From: Rivularia sp963920925
Lineage (GTDB): Bacteria > Cyanobacteriota > Cyanobacteriia > Cyanobacteriales > Nostocaceae
DNA length: 64,000 nucleotides
Reading direction: 5' to 3'
Assembly (NCBI RefSeq): GCF_963920925.1
Contig: NZ_CAWUDI010000003.1
Span: forward strand, 1-64,000
Under the pieces are notes generated by a model. It was not told the DNA's origin. It was given only the letters and a program-made list of their open reading frames with translations, and did not search any database. This document shows positions 8,734 to 17,442 of the stretch, piece by piece. A program made the position numbers and the translations under genes. The stretch's first letter is position 1. Every line of letters begins with the position of its first letter.

Positions 8734-9051
8734 TTACATAAACTGTTGTAAGTGCTGAACTAACTGCGGCGCTTGCATTACACCTTCAATTTTGTCTACT
8801 GGCTTACCTTCTTTAAACAATACCAACGTAGGTAGAGCATAAATTTCATATTGAGAAGCTAATGCAGGATATTTCTCGGTATCAATTTTAACAACTCGTA
8901 TTTTTCCCTGGAGTTGAGAATTAACTTGGTCTAAAATTGGTGCCATCATTTGGCAAGGTCCGCACCAGTCAGCGTAAAAATCGACCAGAACTGGTACATC
9001 AGCACCAGATAACATTTCCTCAAAGCTGTTGAATTCTTTTTTAGTAGACAT
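8734..9051 (-). CDS. trxA: thioredoxin
   Basis: A 105-residue thioredoxin that reduces protein disulfides in the cytosol. The redox motif WCGPC is at residues 29-33 within VDFYADWCGPCQMMAP, and the cis-proline segment YALPTLVLFKEG is present. Length and fold markers are complete. It is a single gene, divergent from fabG (133 bp between starts), with a hairpin terminator downstream. Among cyanobacterial thioredoxins I cannot say whether it is the m-, x- or y-type; the symbol trxA is used in the general sense. Confidence 0.93.
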   Translation of the reverse strand: MSTKKEFNSFEEMLSGADVPVLVDFYADWCGPCQMMAPILDQVNSQLQGKIRVVKIDTEKYPALASQYEIYALPTLVLFKEGKPVDKIEGVMQAPQLVQHLQQFM

Positions 9052-9184
9052 ATAAAGAAGCCCGTTTTTCTAATGACAGCAGTTTTATGGTAGTGCCTAA
9101 AACAAAATTGGCGTAAATCCGATGTACGAATCAGCCTATTATATTTAGCGGGTTGAAATGATGAAATTATATTGAGGAAAACTA

Positions 9185-9949
9185 ATGGAACTGTTGCCAG
9201 AAAATTTGCAGAGTTTGCGCGAACAGGTTGCCGTTATAACTGGTGCTTCGCGGGGAATTGGCAAGGCGATCGCACAAGAATTAGCTTCATTAGGGGCAAG
9301 CGTAGTTGTTAATTATGCAAATTCCAGTCAAGCTGCCGAAGAATTAGTCTCTGAGATTACCGCAGCCGGAGGAAATGCAGTTGCTCTGCAAGCAGATGTT
9401 TCAAAAGAGGAAGAAGTTGATAATCTGCTTAAAACAGTTTTAGAAAAATTTAATAAGATTGATATTTTAGTTAACAATGCCGGAATTACTCGCGATACTT
9501 TGCTTTTGCGGATGAAGCCAGAAGATTGGCAAGCTGTAATAAATCTTAATTTAACAGGAGTCTATTTGTGTACTCGTGCTGTTAGTAAAGGAATGTTGAA
9601 ACAGCGTTCTGGAAGGATTATTAATATTGCTTCAGTAGCCGGACAAATGGGCAATCCTGGGCAAGCAAACTACAGTGCAGCCAAAGCGGGAGTAATTGGT
9701 TTAACTAAAACTCTAGCTAAAGAATTCGCTTCTCGCGGCATTACCGTTAATGCAGTTTCTCCAGGCTTTATCGAAACCGACATGACAAGCGAGCTTAAAT
9801 CGGAAGAAATTCTCAAAGCGATTCCTTTAGGGCGTTATGGCAAGCCAGAAGAAATAGCAGGAATGGTACGTTTCCTCGCCGCAGACACCGCAGCAGCCTA
9901 TATTACCGGGCAAGTCTTCAACGTCGATGGCGGAATGGTAATGGCGTGA
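9185..9949 (+). CDS. fabG: 3-oxoacyl-ACP reductase
   Basis: FabG reduces 3-oxoacyl-ACP with NADPH in each round of fatty acid elongation. The 254-residue product is a classical short-chain dehydrogenase: nucleotide loop GASRGIG (residues 20-26), NNAGIT, catalytic Ser in NIASVAG, the YSAAK motif with Tyr163, and SPGFIETDMT near the C terminus, all as in FabG. The C-terminal end GGMVMA is typical. The start ATG follows GAGGAAAACTA, a good ribosome site. Repeats (ACAGTGA units) begin directly after the stop. Confidence 0.95.
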   Translation: MELLPENLQSLREQVAVITGASRGIGKAIAQELASLGASVVVNYANSSQAAEELVSEITAAGGNAVALQADVSKEEEVDNLLKTVLEKFNKIDILVNNAGITRDTLLLRMKPEDWQAVINLNLTGVYLCTRAVSKGMLKQRSGRIINIASVAGQMGNPGQANYSAAKAGVIGLTKTLAKEFASRGITVNAVSPGFIETDMTSELKSEEILKAIPLGRYGKPEEIAGMVRFLAADTAAAYITGQVFNVDGGMVMA

Positions 9950-10008
9950 ATCAGTGAGCAGTGAACAGTGAGCAGTAACCAGTGAGAAGTGAGCAGTTAA
10001 TCATAAAT

Positions 10009-10113
10009 CCGGCGCTTTATTACCGCGCCTATACAGGCAAAACCTACCTCCGCAGGTTAAAAAATTAGTCCACGCAGGTGGACTTTGTTTGTGTAGAAGC
10101 GGTTTCAACCGCC
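10009..10113. repeat. intergenic palindromic repeat of the 'CTACACAAGCAAAACCCACC' type
   Basis: A G/C-rich block contains two stem-loops: CCTACCTCCGCAGGTT and GTCCACGCAGGTGGAC, followed by GAAGCGGTTTCAACCGCC. It resembles the blocks at 28325-28420 and 29078-29170. It lies between the convergent fabG and the SpoIIM-family gene and may serve as a bidirectional terminator. Confidence 0.65.
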
Positions 10114-10139
10114 TGCTGAGAACTGGTAACTGGTAACTG

Positions 10140-11099
10140 CTAACTGTTAACTGATTTCCGGCTGAAATACATTGCCAAAATTGCAAATAAACATAATCCA
10201 GTTAAATATTTAATTGGGTTGGGAATCGTTGGGTTGGAAGAGAAAAAACCTTCTATAATACCGGCAATAATTAACATCGGTACGATACCAAATACCAATT
10301 GTATCGCTTGAGAACCATGAAGCTTTATCGCATCGAAACGGCGATATTTGACGGGAAAAAATATTGCTTTACTAATTAATAATCCCGCACCTCCAGCAAG
10401 AAGGATAGCGGGTAATTCTAAGGAACCATGTGGAAACACAAACGCCCAAAAAGGATAAGCTAAATTATTTTGACCGACTAAAGTTGCAACAGCACCAATT
10501 AATAAGCCATTAAATACCATTATATAAATGGTGAATGCTCCGGCAGTAATTCCACCTGCAACGGCACCCAAAGATACTTTCAAATTGTTAATTGTAATCC
10601 CAGGGCATACCAGAGGTTCAACACCTACAATCGAACCCGTCCACAATTCACCATCTTCACGAACTTTAGAAATAATTCTTGATGGTACTACTCGCGACAT
10701 AAAACTTGGCTCTTGCCAAATACACAACCAAGCGATTAATACCCCTGTCAAAAATAAAGCAGTAGCCAAAGCAATATAAGGAAAAGTCTGCTGTACTATT
10801 GCAGGTAAACCCCAACGATAGAATTTTACGACTCCCAAATATTCTTGCCGTCGCGAACCTTTATCAATTTGCTTATAGGCACGAGTTTTTAAAGTATATA
10901 AATTTTGTACCAGAGGGTTGCTTAAATTTTGAGTACGAGCGCGTGCTAAATCTGTAACTACAGAACGATACAAACTTGCTAATTCCCCAACTTCGTTTGC
11001 TTGGAGAGACTTCAAACCTTTTTTTTCTATTCTTCTCAACAAGAAATCCAAACGTTGCCAATTTAGTTCTCGTCTTGCAATCCAACGTTGAATATTCAT
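10140..11099 (-). CDS. SpoIIM-family (DUF95) integral membrane protein
   Basis: A 319-residue protein with a soluble N-terminal helical part (about 95 residues, starting MNIQRWIARRELNW) and about five membrane segments after residue 100. It contains the family's typical NNLKVSLGAVAGGITAG and FVFPHGSLELPAILLAGGAG segments. The family is named for sporulation stage II protein M, but in cyanobacteria it has no link to sporulation; homologues often sit near RDD-family and MoxR genes, which are absent here. Its function is unknown. The stop codon lies in an ACAGTTAGCAGTTACC repeat tract. The start ATG is well placed; the next gene upstream is across 280 bp of repeats. Confidence 0.85.
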   Translation of the reverse strand: MNIQRWIARRELNWQRLDFLLRRIEKKGLKSLQANEVGELASLYRSVVTDLARARTQNLSNPLVQNLYTLKTRAYKQIDKGSRRQEYLGVVKFYRWGLPAIVQQTFPYIALATALFLTGVLIAWLCIWQEPSFMSRVVPSRIISKVREDGELWTGSIVGVEPLVCPGITINNLKVSLGAVAGGITAGAFTIYIMVFNGLLIGAVATLVGQNNLAYPFWAFVFPHGSLELPAILLAGGAGLLISKAIFFPVKYRRFDAIKLHGSQAIQLVFGIVPMLIIAGIIEGFFSSNPTIPNPIKYLTGLCLFAILAMYFSRKSVNS

Positions 11100-11187
11100 A
11101 GCTCATACTCGGTGACTCATTAAGAGCGAAGTGCTATCCATTAAATGCATTAATTTCTAGATTATCTTTTAGCAAACAAATCAATCA

Positions 11188-11286
11188 AGTAGGGAGTAGG
11201 GAGTAGGGAGTAGGGAGTAGGGAGTGGGGAGTTAGGAGTTAGGAGTTAGGAGTTAGGAATTAGGAGTTGGGGGTTGGGGGTTGGGG
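11188..11286. repeat. tandem repeats GTAGGGA and GTTAGGA (STRR type)
   Basis: Four to five copies of the 7-mer GTAGGGA run directly into about five copies of GTTAGGA and then GTTGGGG. Related C-rich CCCATCT units follow to about 11375. They fill the gap between two minus-strand genes. Confidence 0.9.
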
Positions 11287-11377
11287 ATTATTAAGGTTGA
11301 AGGTTAAAGGTTAAACTTCTCCTTGTCTCCTTGTCTCCCCATCCCCCAATCTCCCCATCCCCCCATCTCCCTACTCC

Positions 11378-12235
11378 TTAGTTACTAAAAACCAAAACCG
11401 GGGAGTCTGATTCTCGGTAAAAACGAGTCATGTCGTCGAATTTACGGAGTTCGGCGCGATGCACTGTTAGAGTAGGTAAATCTTCAGTCCATTTTTGATT
11501 TAGAGAAGAAAGCGTGGTGGCGAAATTGTCGCGGTTTAAATCGGGCGGAATCTCGCTGAAATAACCTAACGTTATGTGTGCCGTGAAATTGTACTGCTGC
11601 TCAATTCCCAATGCCATTAGCTTTGGATTTTGATAAATTGCCCGACGGAAGTTAACAATTTGCTCGTAGCTATCTTTATTCTCAGGTACCAAACAAACCG
11701 CTACAGCCCTTGGCATAAGCATTAATCCCAGCATTTGCCATCTTGGAGGATTGTCGGCAATCGCAGATTTTTGATACTGTTGAAAAATATCGCTAAAGCA
11801 TAATTGTAATTGTGCTTCAAAATCTGGATTAGTTTCGGCTGCGTCGCGATAGGCATTCTCCCAAATTAAATCCGCTAAAGTCAAATGAAAGCTATCGCGA
11901 GGTACCGGAATAATAAAATCCGAACCCATCGGTAAGTGTAAAATTTCCTGTTGATAATCCTGCAATTTTGAGTAAAAAGCCGAATTTTTGGAATCTTCTT
12001 CCCCAGGAGGCGGGGTAATTAACGTATATCCAGGGAAAGATACAGCCTTTCTTTCTTTTCCTGGATTTAATACAAATTTAGAAGATTCCTTCAGATGCTG
12101 AACCCCAGAGGTGTAAGCTTCCGGTAGCGTCATACGCGCCACTCGGTTCATATAAGTTTGATAATTATCGTCCAACCTTGATATTCTCCCGCGCTCATTG
12201 GATAAATTGTAGGCAAAATCACTCAATTTAACCAA
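11378..12235 (-). CDS. DUF1868-type 2H phosphoesterase superfamily protein
   Basis: A 285-residue protein with the two HxT motifs of the 2H (LigT/2'-5' RNA ligase-like) phosphoesterase fold: FHLTLADL with His117 and AHITLGYF with His220. The segment FPGYTLITPPPGEE and its overall layout match the DUF1868 group. Members are expected to act on 2'-5' or cyclic phosphodiester bonds in RNA or nucleotides, but the substrate of this group is not known to me. It is divergent from holA with repeat tracts between. Start ATG; there is no signal peptide. Confidence 0.8.
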   Translation of the reverse strand: MVKLSDFAYNLSNERGRISRLDDNYQTYMNRVARMTLPEAYTSGVQHLKESSKFVLNPGKERKAVSFPGYTLITPPPGEEDSKNSAFYSKLQDYQQEILHLPMGSDFIIPVPRDSFHLTLADLIWENAYRDAAETNPDFEAQLQLCFSDIFQQYQKSAIADNPPRWQMLGLMLMPRAVAVCLVPENKDSYEQIVNFRRAIYQNPKLMALGIEQQYNFTAHITLGYFSEIPPDLNRDNFATTLSSLNQKWTEDLPTLTVHRAELRKFDDMTRFYRESDSPVLVFSN

Positions 12236-12243
12236 AATAAATA

Positions 12244-12386
12244 AGAGTTAGGAATTGATAGTTAGGAGTTAGGAGTTAGGAGTTAGGAGTTAGGAGTTAG
12301 GAGTTATGAATGTTTAATTTCTCCTTGTCCCCCTCTCCCCATCTCCCCCTCTCCCCATCTCCCCATCTCCCCATCTCCCCATCCCA
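12244..12386. repeat. STRR block: GAGTTAG units then CCCATCTCC units
   Basis: About six copies of GTTAGGA followed, after a short spacer, by about six CCCATCT/CTCCC units running to within 3 bp of the holA start codon. There is no room for a normal purine-rich ribosome site for holA. Confidence 0.9.
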
Positions 12387-12388
12387 CC

Positions 12389-13381
12389 ATGCCAATTCAC
12401 ATCTACTGGGGCGAAGATGATTTTGCTATGGAAAAGGCGATCGCCAATTTACGCGACGAAATTCTCGATGCGAATTGGACTTCGTTTAATTACACGACTT
12501 TTCCCCCAGATTACAAGAATGCTGCGATTGAAGCCTTAAATCAAGCGATGACACCAGCTTTCGGGGCTGGTGGACGTTTGGTATGGCTGATGAATGCTAA
12601 TATCACGACTCTATCCGACGATAATGTGTTATCTGAGTTACAGCGCACTTTATCCGTAATCCCTGATAATTCTTATTTACTAATTACTAGTCCTAATAAA
12701 CCAGATGAAAGACTAAAATCAACAAAATTGTTGAAAAAGTTGGCTCAATTTCGCGAATTTGGATTGATATCGCCCTGGAAAACCGATCTACTCCTTAAAT
12801 CTGTAAATGATGCTGCTAAATCTTTAGGAATGAGATTAACTCCTAAATGCGCGGAATTTTTAGTTGAGGCTGTAGGTAATGATACTCGCTTACTTTATAA
12901 TGAACTAGGAAAATTGCAGCTTTACTTACTCGATAGCAATCAACCATTAGATGTTGATACCGCTGCTCAATTAGTCCGAAATTCAACTCAAAATAGCCTA
13001 CAATTAGCTGGTGCTATTAGAATGGGAGATACGGGCAAAGCATTAAGTTTAGTCGCTGATTTGATCGATGCTTATGAACCTTCTTTGCGAATAGTTGCCA
13101 CTCTCATTGGTCAATTTCGCACTTGGTTGTGGGTTAGAATAATGATGGAAACTGGCGAACGTTCTTCACAAGCCATTGCTCAAGCTGCTGAAGTTCGCAA
13201 TCATTATCGCATCAAATATTTACAGCAAGAAGTTCAGTTTCTTTCGGTGCAGCAATTAATATCCTGCTTACCCATATTGCTTGAATTAGAAGTTAATCTC
13301 AAACTTGGAGCCGCACAAACTTTAACACTCCAAACTAAAGTTATAGAACTGTGCCAAATCTGCCAAAAAAGCCGACAATGA
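12389..13381 (+). CDS. holA: DNA polymerase III subunit delta
   Basis: The delta subunit of the clamp loader opens the sliding clamp during replication. The 330-residue product has the family length, and its N terminus (IHIYWGEDDFAMEKAI) is the usual cyanobacterial HolA start. Domain order is an AAA-like N-terminal part without a functional P-loop, then a helical C-terminal collar domain with AGAIRMGDTGKALSLVADL and IGQFRTWLWVR. The ATG is preceded directly by a C-rich repeat rather than a ribosome site, so translation signals have been altered by repeat insertion or initiation does not depend on one. Confidence 0.93.
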   Translation: MPIHIYWGEDDFAMEKAIANLRDEILDANWTSFNYTTFPPDYKNAAIEALNQAMTPAFGAGGRLVWLMNANITTLSDDNVLSELQRTLSVIPDNSYLLITSPNKPDERLKSTKLLKKLAQFREFGLISPWKTDLLLKSVNDAAKSLGMRLTPKCAEFLVEAVGNDTRLLYNELGKLQLYLLDSNQPLDVDTAAQLVRNSTQNSLQLAGAIRMGDTGKALSLVADLIDAYEPSLRIVATLIGQFRTWLWVRIMMETGERSSQAIAQAAEVRNHYRIKYLQQEVQFLSVQQLISCLPILLELEVNLKLGAAQTLTLQTKVIELCQICQKSRQ

Positions 13382-13495
13382 ATATATTTGTTTGATATTT
13401 GTGGGATTTTTTCGATTTTTCAAGGGAACATCTCTTGCTTGAAACAATTCAAAGTGATTAACATCTTCTTACTGTAACTAATTATCACAGAGCAT

Positions 13496-13975
13496 ATGAA
13501 GAGAATTACTCATTCTTCCAAGGAAACTAACGTCGCTCGAATGCTTTATAAGTCTTTTTTCATAGGTTCTTTAGCTGCTGTCGGTTTCTTCGCTAGCAGT
13601 ATAGTTTCGAGCGCAAAAGTTGATGCTCAAGCTGCTTCATCAGTTGATGATAATGAAATAGTTAAATATTCTAGAGCCTTATTAACAATAGAGCAGAGCA
13701 GACTTCAAGCATTTGACGAAATTAAAAAGATTTCTGGGGGCAACGAAGTACCTGAGATTGTCTGTAACAAACCGCAAACTATAGATGCTTTGTCTAAAAA
13801 AGCAAGAGATATTGCTAAAAACTACTGTCAGCGCTCTCAGACAATTGTTAAAGATAGCGGGCTGAGCATTCAACGCTTTAACAACATTACGTTGAAACTA
13901 CGAAATGATGACAGCTTAAAAAAGCAGATTCATAATACATTAATTCGCTTGCAAAAAAAGCCTAATTCTCAATAG
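13496..13975 (+). CDS. exported DUF4168-type protein
   Basis: A 159-residue protein with an N-terminal hydrophobic segment (about residues 20-40) ending at VDAQAAS, a likely signal peptidase site. An in-frame ATG at 13541 (MLYKSFF) gives a more typical signal peptide and may be the real start. The mature part is helical and charged (YSRALLTIEQSRLQAFDEIKK, two Cys) and resembles DUF4168, a family of secreted cyanobacterial proteins of unknown function. It is monocistronic. Confidence 0.7.
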   Translation: MKRITHSSKETNVARMLYKSFFIGSLAAVGFFASSIVSSAKVDAQAASSVDDNEIVKYSRALLTIEQSRLQAFDEIKKISGGNEVPEIVCNKPQTIDALSKKARDIAKNYCQRSQTIVKDSGLSIQRFNNITLKLRNDDSLKKQIHNTLIRLQKKPNSQ

Positions 13976-14210
13976 ATAAAACTTAAACAAAACCGTATTA
14001 TTTATCGAATGAAAAAAATGGTTCCCTCGGATTCACCGGGGGATTGGAATAATTATTTTATTTAACTTATGAAAAACTCAGTAAGTAGGGAGTAGGGAGT
14101 AGTAAGTAAACTACAAATTCTTGTTCTAATCATAAAGTTAGCTGAACAAGCAGCGCTTCTATTCCATACTTACTTTTTAATAATTTCTACTCCCTACTCC
14201 CTACTCCTTT

Positions 14211-14816
14211 TCAAATGGGAAAAAACCTTTGCTGTTTAGCACGAATATTTTTAATATGCTTTTTAACTGTATTGACGGTAATAAAAAGCCGCTCTGCAAT
14301 CTGTTTATAGCTAGATGCGGCTCGATAGAGACTCCATATTTCCGCTTCACGTTTGGTTAGATGGTATTTATAAGCTTCGGATAAAGCTACATTTTTCAAA
14401 GATTGGTAGCGATTTTCAATTGTTACCAACAAATAAGTTTGCTCTAATGATTCTAGATTGAATCGTCTTACCCGTAAACGAAAAATAAGTGACTCACTAA
14501 CTATAATATCTTCCGACCATATAGTTAAATTGTCGCAGTCAAATTGATTTTGTATTAATGATTTGCAACGATTCCAAATCAGAGATGGCACAGAAGTTAA
14601 ATCAAAACTGCATGGATTAATTTGACTACAAATACCTTTGGCACTGGTATTGCTGTGAATTAATTCGCCAGTTTCAGTTAAAATTAGAATACCATCTTCT
14701 AAATTTTCTAATATTTTTTGTAAAAAACATAGTTGTTCGTTAAGCTCTTCTTCTGCTTCAGTTGTTATTTGGATGGAATTATTCATATTTTTTATTAGTA
14801 TATTCAAAACGGACAA
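14211..14816 (-). CDS. LuxR-type helix-turn-helix transcriptional regulator with PAS-like sensor
   Basis: The product has 201 residues. The C-terminal ~50 residues form a LuxR/GerE helix-turn-helix (LTKREAEIWSLYRAASSYKQ and then FITVNTVKKHIKNI). The central part (about residues 25-125) begins with LQKILENLEDGILILTETGE, a PAS-like opening, and the following HSNTSAKGIC fits the same fold. There is no receiver domain, so it is not a classical response regulator. An ATG at codon 11 (MNNSIQIT) is an alternative start. A GTAGGGA repeat tract ends at its stop codon. It lies next to the GH13 gene, same strand, but about 340 bp and a terminator separate them, so co-regulation is uncertain. Confidence 0.85.
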   Translation of the reverse strand: MSVLNILIKNMNNSIQITTEAEEELNEQLCFLQKILENLEDGILILTETGELIHSNTSAKGICSQINPCSFDLTSVPSLIWNRCKSLIQNQFDCDNLTIWSEDIIVSESLIFRLRVRRFNLESLEQTYLLVTIENRYQSLKNVALSEAYKYHLTKREAEIWSLYRAASSYKQIAERLFITVNTVKKHIKNIRAKQQRFFPI

Positions 14817-14959
14817 AGGATATTAGTAATGACTGCAATGAGCGTGCGTCACCTAACATAAGCTAAGCTATAAAAGCAAATTTTGAAAGTTGATTCTAAG
14901 GCCTTTAGGCGTTATATTTTTTGATACAGCTTGAGTGTGATGTATTTCGGATTTTGTTC

Positions 14960-15065
14960 GTAGTAGCGCTGTCTAGCCTACGGCACGCCTGAAGGCGAAC
15001 GCCTCATAATTCAAGATTGGAGGCGCTGTTAGCGTAGCGTGCCCGCCAGGGCATAGCGCTACTAC
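14960..15065. repeat. 106-bp block with perfect 11-bp inverted ends
   Basis: The ends are GTAGTAGCGCT and its exact complement AGCGCTACTAC. The interior holds further palindromes (GCCTGAAGGC-like and GCCCGCCAGGGC). Shorter blocks with the same GTAGTAG ends occur at 49022-49071 and 54193-54228. It is probably a dispersed palindromic repeat; no target duplication was confirmed. Confidence 0.75.
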
Positions 15066-15074
15066 AAACCAATA

Positions 15075-15101
15075 AACCCGGCTTTTTAGAAAAACCGGGT
15101 T
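15075..15101 (-). terminator. probable terminator of the GH13 gene
   Basis: The inverted repeat AACCCGGCTTTTT / AAAAACCGGGTT lies about 55 bp beyond the GH13 stop codon on the minus strand; it is similar to hairpins at 8589 and 63897. Confidence 0.7.
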
Positions 15102-15155
15102 GATGAAAAAGTGTAAGTTTTATTAAACGAAGAGAAGTCGCTTCCGCCGATGAAA

Positions 15156-16814
15156 TTAGCCCCAAACGAATACTTTGGCCTCATTTGGGCCTAAATCGGT
15201 CATAATACCGTTATCGCCAGCTTCTACATCATAATTAGCCGTCCATTCGTGCCATTTACCAGCTTCTGGGAAATTATCAACTTGATAACCAGCCAAGAAA
15301 TTTTCGGAGAAGTTAGCTACAACTACTACACGGGAACCTTGATCGTTCCAACGAGTGAATGCTAATACTTTACCTTCAGGATTTTCGTGGATAAATTCAA
15401 TATTTTCTGTATACAAAGCATGATTATTTTTACGCAGGTTAATTAAACCTTTGTAATATTCAAATAATCCGCGATTTTGGTCATTTTCTAACAATCCCCA
15501 TTCGATTTTAGATGATTCTTGAGTCTGGGGTTTATACTCTCCAAATTCTTGTCCCATCCACAACATCGGTACACCCACTGCTGTCATTAAAATCGCTGCT
15601 GCAAACTTTAACCGACGAAACGCTGCTTCATCTAAAATTTCGCGATCGCCCAACTCTACCATCATCCGATTATGGTCGTGGTTGGTAATATAATTGACTA
15701 CATTTGTCGCACCCATGAAGCCTTGACGCTTGGGATCGATGACATCTTTAAGTTGTTCTAAATCAAATTTTTCACCAGAAATATGCTCTTTTATGCAATG
15801 ATAAAAACTATCGTGCCAACAAGCATCCATCGGACCATCTGCATTGGTAATGCTGGTAGTTTCGGGAATATGTTCGGCAATATTATAAAAAGGTTTTGCA
15901 CCAGCGGTTTTTTTGGCTTCATCTACTATCCAATGCATGAAATCATAGTTAGCAATTTGCCGCGCTGCATCGTAACGAATACCGTCAATATGATACTCTT
16001 CAATCCAAAAGCGTATCGTATCGCCAACAAATTTTCGTGCAGGATAAGTATCTAAATTATCATCATATTTTTCATAATTAAATTCCGGTCCCCAGTTATT
16101 ATCGGGGTCGCGAGGTTCGTGGTGATACCAGTAATCGTGGTCAATTTGTGTTAAGGGAGATGATGATTCTGAATGGTTAAAAATACCATCCATCAAAACA
16201 CGAATTCCTTTACCATGACATTCATCAACTAGCTTTTTTAAATCCGCAGTTTCACCATAGCTGGTTTCGGTTGCAAAGAAGTGACGCGGATTATATCCCC
16301 AGCTATAATCGCCAGGATATTCTTTAATTGGCATTAACTCAATGGCGTTAATTCCCAACTCTGTTAAATAATCTAACTTTTCAATAACGTGTTGATATTT
16401 TCCACGTGCATACTTATCATCTTCCCCACCGGAAAAGTCAGCAACGTGCAGTTCGTAAATGACTAATTCATTATCTGGAGGAAGAGGTTTATCGTCATGA
16501 TGCCAAACATAAGTATCAACAATTCTTTGCCCATCTTTAACGCGGACAACTCCATTTTCATAGCCACCTAATGCATCAATATTAGTTGCGTAAGGGTCGG
16601 TTACATCTACCCATTCATCTTTTTCAAAAAACCAAGACTTTGAGCGAAGTTTAAATTTATATTTATAAACACCATCTTCTAAATCAACTTTGACGCGGAA
16701 ATAGCCATCTTCGCCTTTTTCCATATCAATTGATTCCCAGTCTAAAAAGGAACCAAGTAAAGCTGCTTCTTTGTTATAAGGAGCAAAGAGCTTGAATTCA
16801 ATGGGCTTTGCCAT
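15156..16814 (-). CDS. GH13 alpha-glucan hydrolase/transferase with N-terminal CBM48-like domain
   Basis: The product has 552 residues. Residues 1-95 form an E-set/CBM48-like domain (FKLFAPYNKEAALLGSFLDW). A GH13 barrel follows with all conserved regions: VLMDGIFNHSE, GIRYDAAR with the catalytic Asp near residue 282, YNIAEHIP with the catalytic Glu near 313, and NYITNHDHN with the third Asp near 379. A C-terminal beta domain closes it. This layout is shared by branching-enzyme-like and maltooligosyl-type enzymes, but it is shorter than GlgB (usually over 600 residues). The exact reaction cannot be told from sequence alone. It is probably involved in glycogen or maltooligosaccharide metabolism. 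Start ATG; a terminator lies downstream. Confidence 0.88.
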   Translation of the reverse strand: MAKPIEFKLFAPYNKEAALLGSFLDWESIDMEKGEDGYFRVKVDLEDGVYKYKFKLRSKSWFFEKDEWVDVTDPYATNIDALGGYENGVVRVKDGQRIVDTYVWHHDDKPLPPDNELVIYELHVADFSGGEDDKYARGKYQHVIEKLDYLTELGINAIELMPIKEYPGDYSWGYNPRHFFATETSYGETADLKKLVDECHGKGIRVLMDGIFNHSESSSPLTQIDHDYWYHHEPRDPDNNWGPEFNYEKYDDNLDTYPARKFVGDTIRFWIEEYHIDGIRYDAARQIANYDFMHWIVDEAKKTAGAKPFYNIAEHIPETTSITNADGPMDACWHDSFYHCIKEHISGEKFDLEQLKDVIDPKRQGFMGATNVVNYITNHDHNRMMVELGDREILDEAAFRRLKFAAAILMTAVGVPMLWMGQEFGEYKPQTQESSKIEWGLLENDQNRGLFEYYKGLINLRKNNHALYTENIEFIHENPEGKVLAFTRWNDQGSRVVVVANFSENFLAGYQVDNFPEAGKWHEWTANYDVEAGDNGIMTDLGPNEAKVFVWG

Positions 16815-17196
16815 ATATTTGTTTAAAACCTAAAAAGTATAGAACTAGGTTTAGGAAATGAACATACTTTGCTCTTACTGCTTTTAGCTAATAGTTTATT
16901 TATTGATAGCAATCAGCAGTTGTCGAGTAAGAAGTATTGTTTAATTACTCGTACCTTGTAATAATTATTTAGCACTTTAAGGTTTGTAAATAAATCTTTC
17001 GTCAGGAATAATTTAGGTAAATGCAGCTATTTCTCAGGAAGTATGGAACAGGGAATAGAGCAAAAAGGCGATATTAGTTATTTTTATGAGCTTTTTTGGA
17101 TTAGAATCCTTGTATAGTAAATATTTTAAAGCTTTTACCGAAACTTTAGCTTTGCTTACTACCCCCTAATCCCCCTAAGTCCCTATTTCCTTTCAA
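16815..17196. other. intergenic region upstream of the GH13 gene
   Basis: AT-rich, about 380 bp. It should hold the GH13 promoter and the end of the polysaccharide cluster. I see no gene and no clear regulatory element. Confidence 0.55.
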
Positions 17197-17364
17197 TTAA
17201 AATAATTGTTCAATGGGCAATCCAAACCCTAAGCTATAGCGAATAAATACAAGTAAAGCCAGAATACCGATAAAAAAGGCAGTAGTTTGAAAATCTTGAG
17301 CCAAACAAAAAAGCTTTTCGGGCCAAAGTCTGTAAAGATTAACTATCTATAAAGGTAAATCGCT
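17197..17364 (-). pseudogene. 3'-terminal relic of a second flippase (Wzx) gene
   Basis: Minus-strand translation gives the last ~55 residues of a flippase: IVNLYRLWPEKLFCLAQD, then TTAFFIGILALLVF and SLGFGLPIEQLF before a TAA. The intact flippase at 18674-20017 ends in a closely similar way (IVNLYGLWQEKLFCFAQD... FGFPIEKLV). In the relic the Tyr codon preceding IVNLY is a stop (TAG), and homology ends about 17364. This is therefore the tail of a duplicated or recombined gene, left beyond the current end of the cluster. Confidence 0.85.
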
Positions 17365-17442
17365 GAAGCTTTAGTCTAAACTCCAGTTGAATTATGGAAC
17401 CAATTTCTTCAGAAGAGATTAATTGTCTGAAATTTTCTAATA

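Larger units (their letters stand above)
14817..15155. other. intergenic region between the GH13 gene and the LuxR-type regulator
   Basis: It contains the promoter region of the LuxR-type gene, a 106-bp inverted-repeat block (14960-15065) and a terminator-like hairpin (15075-15101). No coding sequence was seen. Confidence 0.65.

Noticed and set aside
10001..10186. Short frames across the palindromic block after fabG
   Set aside because: They are translations of repeat sequence on both strands, not genes.
11188..12386. Repeat arrays considered as CRISPR
   Set aside because: Units are 7-9 bp, directly adjacent, without unique spacers. These are STRR tracts, not CRISPR arrays. No cas genes were seen.
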